A stretch of 64,000 nt of DNA from Variovorax paradoxus (GTDB lineage Bacteria > Pseudomonadota > Gammaproteobacteria > Burkholderiales > Burkholderiaceae_C): positions 62,001 to 126,000 of the forward strand of contig NZ_JAGGNU010000007.1 in the NCBI RefSeq assembly GCF_018614915.1. Direction: 5' to 3'. The notes below the pieces were generated by a model. The model searched no databases and was not told where the DNA came from. It saw nothing but the letters and a program-made list of their open reading frames with translations. The position numbers and the translations under genes are program-made. Below, in pieces: positions 34,084 to 44,628 of the stretch (position 1 is the stretch's first letter; every line of letters begins with the position of its first letter).

Positions 34084-35260
34084 TCTTCTGTCCTTCTTTG
34101 TGACTTTGCATGAGTGCCGTGAAGCGGTCGAACAGGTAGCCGATGTCGTGCGGCCCGGGCGAGGCCTCCGGGTGGCCCTGGAAGCAGAAAGCCGGCTTGT
34201 CGGTGCGCGCCAGGCCCTGCAGCGTGTTGTCGAACAGACTGATGTGCGTGGGGCGCAGGTTGGCGGGCAAGGTCTTCTCGTCGACCGCGAAGCCGTGGTT
34301 CTGGCTGGTGATGCTCACGCGGCCGTTGTCCAGGTCTTTCACCGGATGGTTGGCGCCGTGGTGGCCGAACTTCATCTTGAAGGTTTTCGCGCCGGAAGCC
34401 AGCGCCATGATCTGGTGGCCGAGGCAGATGCCGAAGACCGGGATGCCGGTTTCGATCAGCTCGCGCGTGGCTTCGATCGCGTAATCGCAGGGCTCGGGGT
34501 CGCCCGGGCCGTTGGCCAGGAAGATCCCGTCCGGGCGCAGCTTGAGCACATCGGCCGCCGGCGTCTGGGCAGGCACCACCGTGATGCGCGCGCCGCGCTG
34601 GGCGATCATGCGCAGGATGTTCTTCTTGACGCCGTAGTCGAAGGCGACGACGTGGAACTTGGGCGTGATCTGCACGCCGTAGCCTGCACCGAGCTTCCAC
34701 TCGGTCTGCGTCCATTCGTAGGTCTCCTTGACCGACACCACCTTGGCCAGGTCGAGGCCGGACATGCTAGGTGCAGCCCGGGCGGCGGCCAATGCCTTGT
34801 CGATCAGCACCTGCGTCACGCTTTCGCCCGGCGCCAGGCCGAGGATGCAACCGTTCTGGGCGCCCTTCGTGCGCAGATGGCGCGTGAGCTTGCGCGTGTC
34901 GATGTTCGCGATGGCGACCGTGTTGCCGCGCACCAGGTACTCGGCGAGCGTGGCGGTCTTGCGGAAGTTGGATGCGACGAGCGGCAGGTCCTTGATGATC
35001 AGGCCCGCGGCATGGATCTTGTCGGCCTCGACGTCTTCCTCGTTGACGCCGTAGTTGCCGATGTGCGGATACGTGAGCGTCACGATCTGCTGGCAATAGC
35101 TCGGGTCGGTCAGGATTTCCTGGTAACCGGTCATGGCGGTGTTGAACACCACTTCGCCGGTGGTGGCGCCTTGGGCGCCGATCGAGTTGCCGAGAAAGAC
35201 CGTGCCGTCTGCAAGCGCCAGGATGGCGGGCGGGAAATTTCCCTTGAGAGACAAAAGCAC
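34076..35260 (-). CDS. carA: Carbamoyl-phosphate synthase small subunit
   Basis: CarA is the glutaminase subunit supplying ammonia to CarB. It has 394 residues. The class I amidotransferase triad is present: Cys in GICLGHQIM, then His and Glu in [11 protein letters not shown]. The N-terminal half has the CPSase small-subunit domain ([18 protein letters not shown]). The start is a GTG at 35260 (reads [12 protein letters not shown]), with GGAG six bases upstream. An upstream in-frame start at 35542 is not supported. It overlaps carB by 8 bases. Confidence 0.97.
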
Positions 35261-35281
35261 TGGGATCTCCGGATGGATGAC

Positions 35282-35313
35282 GCCCAAAGCGAACCCAAGC
35301 GATGACTTTGGGC
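35282..35313 (-). promoter_or_regulatory. Inverted repeat in the carA leader
   Basis: GCCCAAAG (35282-35289) and CTTTGGGC (35306-35313) form an exact 8-bp inverted repeat with a 16-base spacer, ending 21 bases before the carA start. It could form an RNA hairpin near the ribosome site or be a protein-binding site. Confidence 0.35.
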
Positions 35314-35378
35314 TGCGACTTCCGTCGAGGAGTTGGCTTGCGTGCGCTGTGGGCGGGGTGTGAGCGGGAAAGCCCTTG

Positions 35379-35384
35379 ATTATA
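35379..35384 (-). promoter_or_regulatory. Candidate -10 element of the carAB promoter
   Basis: A perfect TATAAT on the minus strand stands in a 136-base gap upstream of carA. No good -35 is found 16-18 bases before it (that region is the end of the upstream methyltransferase gene), so another activator or an extended contact would be needed. Confidence 0.4.
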
Positions 35385-35396
35385 GCCGGCGCCGGC

Positions 35397-36176
35397 TTAT
35401 CCCTTGGCCGCGGCGGCACTCGCGTGCAGGCAGATCGCCGCCGCCGCCGCAACGTTGAGCGACTCCTCGCCACCGGGCTGGGCGATGCGCACATGCCGGG
35501 CCGCGCGTGCCTCCAGGGCGGCGGAAACACCCTGCCCTTCATGCCCCATCAGCCAGGCGCAAGGGTATGGCAGCCGGGTGCGATGCAGCCAGTCGCCGCG
35601 GTGCGAGCTGGTGGCGATCCAGGGCACGGCAAGCGCATCGAGGGTCTCGATGGCCGCCCCCTCGATCAGCCGCAGCCCGAAATGCGCGCCCATGCCGGCA
35701 CGCAGCACCTTGGGCGCCCACAGCGCGGCGGTGCCCTTGAGCGCGATCACCTGCGCGAAACCGAAGGCCGCCGCGCTGCGCAGGATAGAGCCGACATTGC
35801 CGGCATCCTGCAGGCGGTCCAGCACCACGGTGGGCGCATCGGGGGCCATCGCGGGCGAAATCGGCAGGTCGAGCACGAAGCCCATCGGCGCGGGCGACTC
35901 CAGCCCGCTCACGCCGGCGAGCAAGGCATCGGCCAGCACCATGGTCTTGTTCGCCACCCCGCTCCACTCGGAACGCGCCGAAGGCCACAGCGACTCGGCA
36001 AAGACCGCCACGGCCGGCCGGACGCCGCGCTGGCGCGCTGCCCGGCACAGGTGGTCGCCTTCGAGCCAGATCCGCCCCGACTTGCGGTAGGCGCCCGGGT
36101 CGTGCGCCAGCTTGCGCAATTCCTTCAGCAGCGGGTTGTCCCGCGAAGTGATGTGACTGACCTCGTCCGCGGTCAT
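35397..36176 (-). CDS. TrmH/SpoU family RNA 2'-O-methyltransferase
   Basis: The product has 259 residues. The N-terminal SpoU substrate-binding segment precedes the knotted SPOUT domain, with [33 protein letters not shown] and [13 protein letters not shown] motifs for SAM binding. The target (rRNA or tRNA nucleotide) is not certain; RlmB-like rRNA methylation is one option. The start ATG 36176 overlaps the rnhB stop by four bases, at the 3' end of the long envelope operon. Confidence 0.92.
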   Translation of the reverse strand: MTADEVSHITSRDNPLLKELRKLAHDPGAYRKSGRIWLEGDHLCRAARQRGVRPAVAVFAESLWPSARSEWSGVANKTMVLADALLAGVSGLESPAPMGFVLDLPISPAMAPDAPTVVLDRLQDAGNVGSILRSAAAFGFAQVIALKGTAALWAPKVLRAGMGAHFGLRLIEGAAIETLDALAVPWIATSSHRGDWLHRTRLPYPCAWLMGHEGQGVSAALEARAARHVRIAQPGGEESLNVAAAAAICLHASAAAAKG

Positions 36177-36880
36177 GGGGCGATCCGCACCTCGGCAAGG
36201 GTTGTTTCGATCACCATTTCGCCCAGCATCGCCGCCGTGATCGCCCCCGCCTGGCCCGGCGGGCGCGCGAGCACGGCAGCGACCGGGCTGAAGGATCTGC
36301 GGTGATGCACGCAGGCGCCATGGCGCAGCAGCGCCTCCAGATGCTCCGGCGTGCCATAGCCCTTGTGGCCCCCGAAGCCGTAGTGCGGGAATTCGGCGTG
36401 CAGTTCCTGGCAAAGCCGGTCGCGGTGCACCTTGGCCAGGATCGAGGCGGCCGAAATCGCCTTCACGCGCGCATCGCCGCCGATGATGGCCTCGGCGAGC
36501 ACGTCGAGCGTGGGCAGTCGGTTGCCGTCGACCAGCACCTTGGCCGGCTTCAGCCGCAGGCCCTCGACGGCGCGCCGCATGGCAAGCATGGTGGCCTGGA
36601 GGATGTTGTGGGTGTCGATCTCCTCGACGCTGGCCTGGGCGACCGAGCAGCACAGCGCCTTGGCCAGGATTTGGTCGTTCAGGCGCTCGCGCTGCAGCGC
36701 GGTCAGGGTCTTCGAGTCGGCCAGGCCGCGGATCGGCCGCTGGTCGTCGAGGATCACGGCCGCAGCCACCACCGGGCCCGCCAGCGGCCCGCGGCCGGCC
36801 TCGTCGACGCCGGCCAAGAGCCCGGGCGCGTCCCAGGCCAGCCTGGCCTGCTCAGCCTTCAAGAACTTTCTGGATCGCAT
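36173..36880 (-). CDS. rnhB: Ribonuclease HII
   Basis: RNase HII nicks RNA-DNA hybrids and initiates removal of misincorporated ribonucleotides. It has 235 residues from the start chosen. The active-site sequence [14 protein letters not shown], the later [13 protein letters not shown] and the acidic residues around VLVDGNRLP are in place. The start is uncertain: ATG 36880 overlaps lpxB by 29 bases, while a TTG at 36862 would give [14 protein letters not shown]. It follows lpxB as in most proteobacteria. Confidence 0.95.
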   Translation of the reverse strand: MRSRKFLKAEQARLAWDAPGLLAGVDEAGRGPLAGPVVAAAVILDDQRPIRGLADSKTLTALQRERLNDQILAKALCCSVAQASVEEIDTHNILQATMLAMRRAVEGLRLKPAKVLVDGNRLPTLDVLAEAIIGGDARVKAISAASILAKVHRDRLCQELHAEFPHYGFGGHKGYGTPEHLEALLRHGACVHHRRSFSPVAAVLARPPGQAGAITAAMLGEMVIETTLAEVRIAP

Positions 36881-37997
36881 CGGCGCACAGTGTCGGCGTA
36901 TCGCGCTGCAATTCGGCATGCAGCGCGCAAAAACGTTGTTGCAAGGCGTGAACCTTGTCGGGTGACGCAAGCCAGGCGAGCGTCGCTTCGGCCAGCGCCT
37001 GCGGCGTCGCGGCCTCCTGCAGCAGCTCGGGCACCACGAATTCGCCGCACAGGATGTTCGGCAGGCCCACCCAGGGCTGGAGCTGCTTGCGGCGCATGAG
37101 CGCCCACGAGAGCTTGTTCATGTTGTAGGCGATCACCATCGGGCGCTTGAACAGCGCGGCTTCGAGCGTCGCGGTGCCGCTGGCGATCAAGGTGGCATCG
37201 CAGGCGGCCAGGGCGGCATGCGACCGGCCGTCGAGCAGCTTTACCCGGCCCGCCATCCGGCTGGCCGCGAGCACTTGCTCGACCTCGGCGCGCAAGCCCG
37301 GCAGCACCGGCGCGATGAACTGGAGTTCAGGCCGGGCGCGCAGCATCAGCGCGGCGGCGTCGAAGAATCTTGCGGCGAGATAGCGGATTTCCGAACGCCT
37401 GCTGCCCGGCAGCAGGGCGACGACCGGCGCTTGCGCGCCCAAACCCAGCGAGGCGCGCGCACCGGCCCGGTCGGGCACCATCGGGATCACATTGGCGATC
37501 GGATGGCCGACGTAGCTCGCCGCGATCCCGTGCCCGGCCAGCAGCGCGGGCTCGAAGGGAAAGATGCACAGCACATGGTCGGCCGCGGCGCGCAGCTTCT
37601 GCACGCGCTCCGGTCGCCAGGCCCAGATCGAGGGGCAGACGAAATGCGCCGTCTTCATGCCGCGCGCCCGCAAGGCGGATTCGAGGTCCAGGTTGAAATC
37701 CGGCGCATCGACGCCGATGAAGAGCTCGGGCCTTTCGAGGGACAGCCGCGCGCGCAGCTGGCGCCGGATGCCGGCAATTTCGGCGTAGTGCCGCAGCACC
37801 TCGACATAGCCGCGCACGGCCAGTTTTTCCTGCGGCCACCAGCTTTCGAAGCCCCGCGCGAGCATCTGCGGGCCGCCGATGCCGACCGCCTTCATGGCCG
37901 GCCAGCGCGCCTGCAAGCCGTCGAGCATCAATCCGGCCAGCAGATCGCCCGAGGGCTCGCCTGCGACCAGCGCAAACTGCCGCTGCATCTCAGCCAT
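36852..37997 (-). CDS. lpxB: Lipid-A-disaccharide synthase
   Basis: LpxB joins UDP-diacylglucosamine and lipid X into the lipid A disaccharide at the inner membrane. It has 381 residues and the GT-B fold of family GT19. The [10 protein letters not shown] start, the SIWAWRPER segment, and the nucleotide-binding [10 protein letters not shown] and [20 protein letters not shown] regions are all present. It starts at ATG 37997, eight bases after lpxA, within the lpxD-fabZ-lpxA-lpxB block. Confidence 0.98.
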   Translation of the reverse strand: MAEMQRQFALVAGEPSGDLLAGLMLDGLQARWPAMKAVGIGGPQMLARGFESWWPQEKLAVRGYVEVLRHYAEIAGIRRQLRARLSLERPELFIGVDAPDFNLDLESALRARGMKTAHFVCPSIWAWRPERVQKLRAAADHVLCIFPFEPALLAGHGIAASYVGHPIANVIPMVPDRAGARASLGLGAQAPVVALLPGSRRSEIRYLAARFFDAAALMLRARPELQFIAPVLPGLRAEVEQVLAASRMAGRVKLLDGRSHAALAACDATLIASGTATLEAALFKRPMVIAYNMNKLSWALMRRKQLQPWVGLPNILCGEFVVPELLQEAATPQALAEATLAWLASPDKVHALQQRFCALHAELQRDTPTLCADAIQKVLEG

Positions 37998-38005
37998 GGG
38001 ACACC

Positions 38006-38794
38006 TCAGCGCGCGATGCCGCGCGTGGTGCTGGACAGGAAGGCGCTCATCAGCGCGACCTCGCCGGCCGCTTCGGGCACTTCGGCGGCCAGTGCCTGGA
38101 TCGCGGCCCGTGCCTCATCGAGCGTCTTGCCCTGGCGGTACAGCAGCCGGTGCATCTGTTTCACGGCCGCGATCCGCGCCGCGGAGAAGTCGCGGCGGCG
38201 CAATCCGACCACGTTGAAGCCGCGCACGGCGAGCGGATTGCCGTCGACCAGCATGAAAGGCGGCACGTCCTGCGCCACCGCGCTCGCAAAGCCGATCATC
38301 GCGTGCGCGCCGACGGAGACGAACTGGTGGATGCCGGTCAGCCCCCCCACCGTGACCCAGTCCGCCAGGTGCACGTGGCCCGCGAGCGTGGTGTTGTTGG
38401 CGAGCGTGGTGTGGTCGTCGACGCGGCAGTCGTGCGCGATGTGCGTGTAGGCCATGATCCAGTTGTCGCTGCCCACGCGCGTGACGCCGCCGGCGCCCGG
38501 CACGCCGATGTTGAAGGTGCAGAACTCGCGGATCGTGTTGCGGTCGCCGATCACGAGTTCCGTGGGTTCGCCCGCGTACTTCTTGTCCTGAGGGACGGCG
38601 CCCAGCGATGCAAACTGGAAAATGCGGTTGTCGCGACCGATGGTGGTGCGGCCCTCGATCACGCAATGTGACCCGATCGTGGTGCCGGCGCCGACCCGCA
38701 CGTGGCGGCCGATCACGACATAGGGGCCTACGCTGACCGTCGGGTCGAGTTCGGCCTGGGAATCGACGATGGCCGTCGGATGAACCTGCGTCAT
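38006..38794 (-). CDS. lpxA: UDP-N-acetylglucosamine acyltransferase
   Basis: LpxA adds the first 3-hydroxyacyl chain to UDP-GlcNAc, starting lipid A synthesis. It has 262 residues, mostly left-handed hexapeptide repeats ([34 protein letters not shown]), then a C-terminal helical tail. The catalytic His is in [14 protein letters not shown]. The chain-length ruler cannot be read confidently. It sits 13 bases after fabZ. Confidence 0.98.
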   Translation of the reverse strand: MTQVHPTAIVDSQAELDPTVSVGPYVVIGRHVRVGAGTTIGSHCVIEGRTTIGRDNRIFQFASLGAVPQDKKYAGEPTELVIGDRNTIREFCTFNIGVPGAGGVTRVGSDNWIMAYTHIAHDCRVDDHTTLANNTTLAGHVHLADWVTVGGLTGIHQFVSVGAHAMIGFASAVAQDVPPFMLVDGNPLAVRGFNVVGLRRRDFSAARIAAVKQMHRLLYRQGKTLDEARAAIQALAAEVPEAAGEVALMSAFLSSTTRGIAR

Positions 38795-38807
38795 GCCTCG
38801 GAAGCGA

Positions 38808-39251
38808 TCAGTTGATCTGGCGCATGGCGCACATCAGCGTGGCCTCGCACGCCAGTTCGCTGCCAACCAGCGCGCGACCCTTGAACTTCGAGATGCCGGC
38901 CTTCATGCGCTCGATCTCGACCTCGAGCGTGAGCTGGTCGCCCGGCTCCACCGGGCGCTTGAAGCGCGCGCCGTCGATGGCCGCGAAGTAGTACACGGTG
39001 TTGTCGTCCGGAACGATGTCCAGCGAATGGAACGACAGCAGTGCGGCGGCCTGCGCCATCGCCTCGAGCATCAGCACGCCGGGCATCACCGGACGATGCG
39101 GAAAGTGACCATTGAAGAACGGTTCGTTCATGGTCACGTTCTTGAGCGCCGTGATGCGCTTGCCCTTTTCCATCTCGAGCACGCGATCCACCAGAAGAAA
39201 GGGGTAGCGGTGAGGAAGCAGTTTGAGGATCTGATGGATGTCGAGCGTCAT
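38808..39251 (-). CDS. fabZ: 3-hydroxyacyl-ACP dehydratase FabZ
   Basis: FabZ dehydrates 3-hydroxyacyl-ACP in fatty acid elongation and competes with LpxA/LpxD for the same acyl-ACP. It has 147 residues with a hot-dog fold. The catalytic His and Glu are in [20 protein letters not shown]. The start ATG 39251 overlaps lpxD by four bases (ATGA). Its place between lpxD and lpxA is standard. Confidence 0.98.
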   Translation of the reverse strand: MTLDIHQILKLLPHRYPFLLVDRVLEMEKGKRITALKNVTMNEPFFNGHFPHRPVMPGVLMLEAMAQAAALLSFHSLDIVPDDNTVYYFAAIDGARFKRPVEPGDQLTLEVEIERMKAGISKFKGRALVGSELACEATLMCAMRQIN

Positions 39252-40234
39252 GAGTTTCGGTCCTGCATCGCCGTTTTTTCAAGCGCCTTCAGGCGTTCCC
39301 GCAGGGCGTGCAGTTGTTTGAGCGTGGCGGCGTTTTTCTCCCAAGCGGCATTGTCGTCGATGGGAAACATGCCGGTGTACTGGCCAGGCTTGAGAATCGA
39401 TCGTGTCACCACCGTCGCGGCCGAGATGTGCACGCCGTCGGCCAGCTTCAGGTGGCCGAGGACAATCGCGCCGCCGCCGATGGTGCAGTGTGCGCCGATG
39501 TCGGCGCTGCCTGCCACGCCGACGCAGCCCGCCATGGCGGTGTGCTTGCCGACACGAACGTTGTGGCCGATCTGGATCAGGTTGTCGAGCTTGACGCCGT
39601 CCTCGACCACAGTGTCCTCGAGCGCGCCGCGATCGATGCAGGTGTTGGCGCCGATCTCCACGTCGTCGCCGATGCGCACCGCACCGAGTTGCTCGATCTT
39701 GACCCAGGCACCCTCGTGCGGCGCGAGCCCGAAGCCGTCGGCCCCGATCACCACGCCCGGGTGCAGCAGGCAACGTGCGCCGACGACGCAGTCCTCGCTC
39801 ACCGTCACTCTGGACTTCAATACCGTCTCCGCGCCGATGCGCGCGCCGCGCTCGACCACGCACAGCGCACCGATGCGGGCGCTGGGGTCGATCTGCGCGT
39901 CGGGGTCGATCACCGCGCTCGGGTGGATGCGCGCGCCGTCCGGCCTCGCGTGAGACTTCTTCCAGAGCTGGGTCAGCCGCGCGAAATAGAGGTACGGGTC
40001 GGCCGCCACGATGAAAGCGCCGCGCTGGGCCGCCAGTTCCCGCATAGCGGGCGAGACGATGACGCAGCCGGCCTGCGAGGCGGCGAGCTCCTTGCGGTAT
40101 TTGGGATGGCTCAGGAAACTGAGCGCGTCGGATCGCGCCGTCGCCAGCGGTGCCAGCCGCTGGATCGACAACGCGGGATCCCCCTGCAGTTCGCCCCCGA
40201 GGGCTTCAACGATGGTGCCTAGCCGCAGTGCCAC
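39248..40234 (-). CDS. lpxD: UDP-3-O-(3-hydroxyacyl)glucosamine N-acyltransferase
   Basis: LpxD adds the second (N-linked) hydroxyacyl chain in lipid A synthesis. It has 328 residues. The N-terminal uridine-binding domain (about 1-100) is followed by left-handed hexapeptide repeats ([49 protein letters not shown]), with the catalytic His in the last segment. The start is a GTG at 40234, 14 bases after skp. Confidence 0.97.
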   Translation of the reverse strand: MALRLGTIVEALGGELQGDPALSIQRLAPLATARSDALSFLSHPKYRKELAASQAGCVIVSPAMRELAAQRGAFIVAADPYLYFARLTQLWKKSHARPDGARIHPSAVIDPDAQIDPSARIGALCVVERGARIGAETVLKSRVTVSEDCVVGARCLLHPGVVIGADGFGLAPHEGAWVKIEQLGAVRIGDDVEIGANTCIDRGALEDTVVEDGVKLDNLIQIGHNVRVGKHTAMAGCVGVAGSADIGAHCTIGGGAIVLGHLKLADGVHISAATVVTRSILKPGQYTGMFPIDDNAAWEKNAATLKQLHALRERLKALEKTAMQDRNS

Positions 40235-40248
40235 GCCGGTACGCGGCG

Positions 40249-40779
40249 CTACTTGCCGCCGGCAGAATTGGACGCGTTCAGCGCCTTGATCACCTTCTCG
40301 GTGATGTCGTGCTTCGGATTGATGTAGATCGCTTCCTGCAGGATCGCGTCGTACTTCTCCGCTTCGGCCACCTGCTTGACCACGCGGTTCGCGCGCTCGT
40401 AGACCTGTTGCAACTCTTCGTTCTTGCGCGCGTTGAGATCTTCCTGGAATTCGCGGCGGCGGCGCTGGAAATCGCGGTCCTGGTCGACCAGGGCACGCTG
40501 GCGCGCCACGCGCTGGCTCTCGGAGAGCGTCGGCGCCTCGCGCTCGAACTTCTCGGATGCCGCCTTGAGCCCCTCGCCCTGCGCCGTCAGGTCCTTCTCA
40601 CGCTTCAGGAACTCGGATTCGAGCTTCGCCTGGGCGGCCTTGGCAGGCTGTGCTTCACGCAACACGCGATCGGGATTGACGAAACCGATGCGGAAGGTTT
40701 CCTGCGCGTGCGCGGGACCGCCCACGAGAGCGAAAACCGGGATCAGCAGCGCACCGGCGGCACGAAGCATTGGATTCAT
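40249..40779 (-). CDS. skp: Periplasmic chaperone Skp/OmpH
   Basis: Skp is a trimeric periplasmic chaperone that holds outer-membrane proteins for the BAM complex. It has 176 residues. A signal peptide covers about residues 1-25 (AHA cleavage site). The mature protein has a long, highly charged helical hairpin around residues 50-145 ([20 protein letters not shown]). The start codon shares one base with the bamA stop, giving strong coupling. Confidence 0.94.
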   Translation of the reverse strand: MNPMLRAAGALLIPVFALVGGPAHAQETFRIGFVNPDRVLREAQPAKAAQAKLESEFLKREKDLTAQGEGLKAASEKFEREAPTLSESQRVARQRALVDQDRDFQRRRREFQEDLNARKNEELQQVYERANRVVKQVAEAEKYDAILQEAIYINPKHDITEKVIKALNASNSAGGK

Positions 40780-43193
40780 TAGAAAGAGGTTCCGATCTGG
40801 AATTGCAGGCGTTGGATTCTATCCTTCGGGATGGGATGCAACGGGTCGGTCAGGTCTTCCTTCTGATCCCTGACCGGGAAGGCATAGGCCAGGCGCAGAG
40901 GGCCGAGCGGCGAGATCCAGCTGATGCCCAGGCCGACGGAGGCGCGGATTTTCTTCGCTGCCTTCCATTGGGCGTCGGTCGAGAACGCGTCGCGCGTGCC
41001 GAACACGTTGCCGACGTCGAAGAAGCCATAGAGGCGCAGCGTGCGGTCGTTGCCGGCGCCGGGGAACGGCGTGCTGAGCTCGGCATTGAAGATCGCCTTC
41101 TTGGTGCCGCCAAGCGCCGCGCCTTCGGTCTGCCCCAACAGCGGAACGTCGCGCGGTCCGAGCGAGTTCTGCTCGAAGCCGCGGATCGATCCGAGGCCGC
41201 CGGCGTAAAAGTTCTTGAAGATCGGGTACGGCTTGCCGCCGTACGCCTTGCCGTAGCCCAGCTCGCCGTTGATCGCAAAGGTGTACTGCTTGCTGATCGG
41301 GAAGAACTGCTGGTACTGGTAGTTGGTCTTCAGGTACTTCATGTCGCCACCCACGCCTACTTCGAGGTTGGCACGCTGCAAGCGCCCGCGGGTTGGAACC
41401 AGTGCGCTGTCGCGGTCATCGCGCGACCAGCCGACGGTCAGGGGCACACCCCAGACGCTGTCGTCGGCACAGCCGGTGACGAGGCCATTCGCGGACGTCG
41501 TGCAACCGAAGTAGTTGCGGTACGACTGCGGCGTCAGGAAGGCGACGTTGCCGCCCGGGTCGAAGCGGTAGCGCTCCAATCCCGCGCCGAAGAAGACCGT
41601 ATCGACTTCGCTGAACGGCACGCCGAACTTGATGGCGCCGCCTTCGTTGACCAGCCGATAGTCGCCGTCGACACTGTAGTATGGCCGCGTGGTCGTATGG
41701 TAGATGGCGAAGGTGCGCGAGATGCCGTCCTTCGTGAAGTACGGGTCCGTGGTCGTCAGCGAGAGGGCCCGGTTGTATTTGCTGGTGTTGACCTGCAGGC
41801 CCAGGTAGTTGCCGGAGCCGAAGACGTTTTCCTGCGCGATGCCGAAGGTGAACGACACCTTCTCGGCGCTGGAAAAACCGGCACCCAGCTGCAGCGTCCC
41901 GGTCGGCTTCTCTTTCACCTCGATCGTCAGATCCACCTGGTCCGGCGAGCCCGGCACCTCCTGGGTCTCGACGTTCACATCGGTGAAGAAGCCCAGGCGG
42001 TCCACCCGGTCGCGCGACAGCTTGATCTTGTCGCCGTCGTACCACGATGCCTCGTACTGGCGGAACTCGCGCCGGATTACCTCGTCGCGCGTTCGGTTGT
42101 TGCCCCCGATGGCCACCCGCCGCACGTACACCCGCCGCGACGGCTCCGCCTTCAGCGTCAGCGCCACCCGATTGTTCACCCGGTCGATCTCCGGCTCCGC
42201 CTGCACCCGCGCGAATGCGTAGCCGAAGGTGCCGAAGTAGTCGGTGAACGCCTTGGTGGTCTCCGTCACCTGCTCGCCGTTGTAGGGCTCGCCCGGCTGG
42301 ATGGTCACCAGCGACTTGAACTCCTCCTCGCGCCCGAGGTAGTTGCCTTCCAGCTTGACGCCGGAGACCGCGAACTTCTCGCCTTCGGTGAGGTTCACCG
42401 TGATCGCGAGGTCCTGGCGGTCGGGCGAGATCGCCACTTGCGTGGAGTCGATGCGGAACTCCAGGTAGCCGCGCGTGATGTAGTAGGAGCGCAGGGTCTC
42501 CAGGTCGGCGTTGAGCTTGGCGCGCGAGTACTGGTTGCTCTTGGTGTACCAGCTCATCCAGCCGCCGGCGTCCTGGTCGAAGAGGTCGAGCAGCGTGCCT
42601 TCGCTGAAGGCCTTGTTGCCCACGATGCGCACTTCGCGGATGCGCGCGGCTTCACCTTCGGTGACGGTGAAGGTCAGGTTGACGCGGTTGCGCTCGATGG
42701 GCGTGACGGTGGTGACGACCTGGGCGTTGTACAGGCTCCTGCTGACGTACTGGCGCTTGAGCTCCTGCTCGGCGCGGTCGGCCAGGGCCTTGTCGTAGGG
42801 GCGGCCGTCGGCCAGGCCGACTTCGCGCAGGGCTTTTTGCAGGGCGGCCTTGTCGAACTCCTTGGTGCCGACGAAGTCGACGTCGGCGATGGTGGGGCGC
42901 TCCTCGACGATGACCACCAGCACGTCGCCGCTGACGTCGATGCGCACGTCCTTGAACAGGCCGAGGTCGAACAGGGCGCGGATGGCGGCGGTGCCGCGCT
43001 CGTCGCTGTAGGTGTCGCCCACGCGCAGCGGCAGGGAGGCAAAGATGGTGCCGGGCTCCACGCGCTGCAGGCCTTCGACGCGGATGTCGCGCACCGTGAA
43101 GGGATCGACGGCCCAGGCGGCGGTGGCGGCAAGTGCACTGGCGACCATCGCGGCAACGCTGCGCAGGCGAAAGCGACTGAATTTATTGTTCAT
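40779..43193 (-). CDS. bamA: Outer membrane protein assembly factor BamA
   Basis: BamA is the central subunit of the machine that inserts beta-barrels into the outer membrane. It has 804 residues: a signal peptide (about 1-28, AWA site), five POTRA domains (FTVRDIRVEGLQRVEPG is the start of the first) to about residue 425, and a 16-strand barrel containing the loop-6 motif IRGFEQNSLGP near the C-terminus. The final GTSF-type end is a typical aromatic terminus. ATG 43193 is selected because the signal begins there; a frame from 43325 is unlikely. It lies 38 bases after rseP. Confidence 0.98.
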   Translation of the reverse strand: MNNKFSRFRLRSVAAMVASALAATAAWAVDPFTVRDIRVEGLQRVEPGTIFASLPLRVGDTYSDERGTAAIRALFDLGLFKDVRIDVSGDVLVVIVEERPTIADVDFVGTKEFDKAALQKALREVGLADGRPYDKALADRAEQELKRQYVSRSLYNAQVVTTVTPIERNRVNLTFTVTEGEAARIREVRIVGNKAFSEGTLLDLFDQDAGGWMSWYTKSNQYSRAKLNADLETLRSYYITRGYLEFRIDSTQVAISPDRQDLAITVNLTEGEKFAVSGVKLEGNYLGREEEFKSLVTIQPGEPYNGEQVTETTKAFTDYFGTFGYAFARVQAEPEIDRVNNRVALTLKAEPSRRVYVRRVAIGGNNRTRDEVIRREFRQYEASWYDGDKIKLSRDRVDRLGFFTDVNVETQEVPGSPDQVDLTIEVKEKPTGTLQLGAGFSSAEKVSFTFGIAQENVFGSGNYLGLQVNTSKYNRALSLTTTDPYFTKDGISRTFAIYHTTTRPYYSVDGDYRLVNEGGAIKFGVPFSEVDTVFFGAGLERYRFDPGGNVAFLTPQSYRNYFGCTTSANGLVTGCADDSVWGVPLTVGWSRDDRDSALVPTRGRLQRANLEVGVGGDMKYLKTNYQYQQFFPISKQYTFAINGELGYGKAYGGKPYPIFKNFYAGGLGSIRGFEQNSLGPRDVPLLGQTEGAALGGTKKAIFNAELSTPFPGAGNDRTLRLYGFFDVGNVFGTRDAFSTDAQWKAAKKIRASVGLGISWISPLGPLRLAYAFPVRDQKEDLTDPLHPIPKDRIQRLQFQIGTSF

Positions 43194-43231
43194 CTGTGAA
43201 TTGAGCCAGCGCGGAATGGGCCGGCAGAAAG

Positions 43232-44602
43232 TTAACCAAAGAGTCGCGTCACATCGTTGAAGAGTGCGATCGACATCATGACCAGAAGCAACGCGACACC
43301 TCCGCGTTGGAGCCGTTCCATCCATGCATCGGAGACGCTCTTACCGGTCAGGCCCTCCCAAAGATAATACATCAGGTGTCCCCCATCGAGGACCGGCAGC
43401 GGCATGAGGTTCAGTACGCCGAGGCTCACGCTGATGAGGGCGAGAAACACCAGGTACTGGGTGAGGCCCATGCTGGCGGACTTGCCCGCATAGTCGGCGA
43501 TCGTCAGCGGGCCGCTCAAGTTCTTGAGCGAGGCTTCGCCGATCAGCATCTTGCCCATCATGCGCACCGTGAGCGCCGACACCTCCCAGGTGCGGACCAC
43601 GCCACGCCAGACGCCGTCGAACACGCCCAACCGCACCGTCACCATCTCCGGCGGCGCACCGACGTAAGCGCCGACACGGCCGACCTTGATCGCGCCTTCA
43701 TCGCGCACTTCGGGCGTCACGTCGATGGCGAGCGTCTGGCCGCTGCGCTCTATCTGCCAAGTCTGGGTGCGCGGCTCGCTGCCGTCGATCGAAGCCCGAA
43801 TCGCTTCGCGCAGCTGCTGGCCGTCGACGATGGCCGTGCTGCCCACCGAACGCACCACGTCGCCGTTGCGTAGGCCCGCACGCTCCGCCGGGCCACCCGC
43901 CATCACCTCGCCGATCTCGGACCTCGTCAGCGGCGCAACGACCCCGATCCTGCGAAACATCTGCGCGTCGGCATCCTTGGCTTCGATGCGGCTGAGCGGC
44001 AGCACGATCTCGCGCGCCGGCCGGGCGCCCTCGCCTGCGATTTCGAGCATTAGATCGCGACCGTCGAGCGCGCCGCGCGTTATGCGCCAACGCAGGTCCT
44101 CGAAAGACTGAACAGGCTCCAGCTCGCCGTCGAAGCCGGCGCGCGTGACATGCTCGCCGCCGAGCAGGCCGGCCTGCTCGGCCAGCGAGGCGGCCACCGG
44201 CCGGGCCAGCTTCGCGACCGGCTCTTCGACACCGATCCAATTGACTGCGGTGTAGAGCACGACGGCCAGCAGAAGATTGGCGATCGGGCCGGCGGCGACG
44301 ATGGCGGCGCGCGAACGCAGCGGCTGGGTGTTGAAGGCGCGATGCCGTTCCTCGGGTGCCACGGGGCCCTCGCGCTCGTCGAGCATCTTCACGTAGCCGC
44401 CGAGAGGGAACGCGGCGATCACGAACTCCGTGTCCTGGCCCGGGTGCTGGCGCTTGGGCTGCCAGCGATAAAGCGTCTTGCCGAAGCCGATCGAAAAGCG
44501 CAGCACCTTGACCCCGCATGCAACCGCCACCCGATAGTGGCCGTACTCGTGCACAGCGATCAGCAGGCCGAGCGCGACGATGAAGGCAACGACTGTGAGC
44601 AT
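43232..44602 (-). CDS. rseP: RseP/RIP site-2 metalloprotease
   Basis: RseP is an intramembrane zinc protease that cleaves the anti-sigma factor RseA after DegS. It has 456 residues. The zinc motif HEYGH is at 18-22 inside the first membrane segment and the third ligand motif LDGGH is near the C-terminus. Two PDZ-like regions lie between (ERAGLRNGDVVRSVG is the second). ATG 44602 starts the natural MLTVVAFIVALG helix. It lies 26 bases after dxr. Confidence 0.97.
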   Translation of the reverse strand: MLTVVAFIVALGLLIAVHEYGHYRVAVACGVKVLRFSIGFGKTLYRWQPKRQHPGQDTEFVIAAFPLGGYVKMLDEREGPVAPEERHRAFNTQPLRSRAAIVAAGPIANLLLAVVLYTAVNWIGVEEPVAKLARPVAASLAEQAGLLGGEHVTRAGFDGELEPVQSFEDLRWRITRGALDGRDLMLEIAGEGARPAREIVLPLSRIEAKDADAQMFRRIGVVAPLTRSEIGEVMAGGPAERAGLRNGDVVRSVGSTAIVDGQQLREAIRASIDGSEPRTQTWQIERSGQTLAIDVTPEVRDEGAIKVGRVGAYVGAPPEMVTVRLGVFDGVWRGVVRTWEVSALTVRMMGKMLIGEASLKNLSGPLTIADYAGKSASMGLTQYLVFLALISVSLGVLNLMPLPVLDGGHLMYYLWEGLTGKSVSDAWMERLQRGGVALLLVMMSIALFNDVTRLFG

Positions 44603-44628
44603 GTGGAGACTCCCGAGGTTTGGAGACG

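Noticed and set aside
40770-43199. An 809-codon plus-strand frame opposite bamA
   Set aside because: Antisense shadow of BamA with no domain resemblance or ribosome site.
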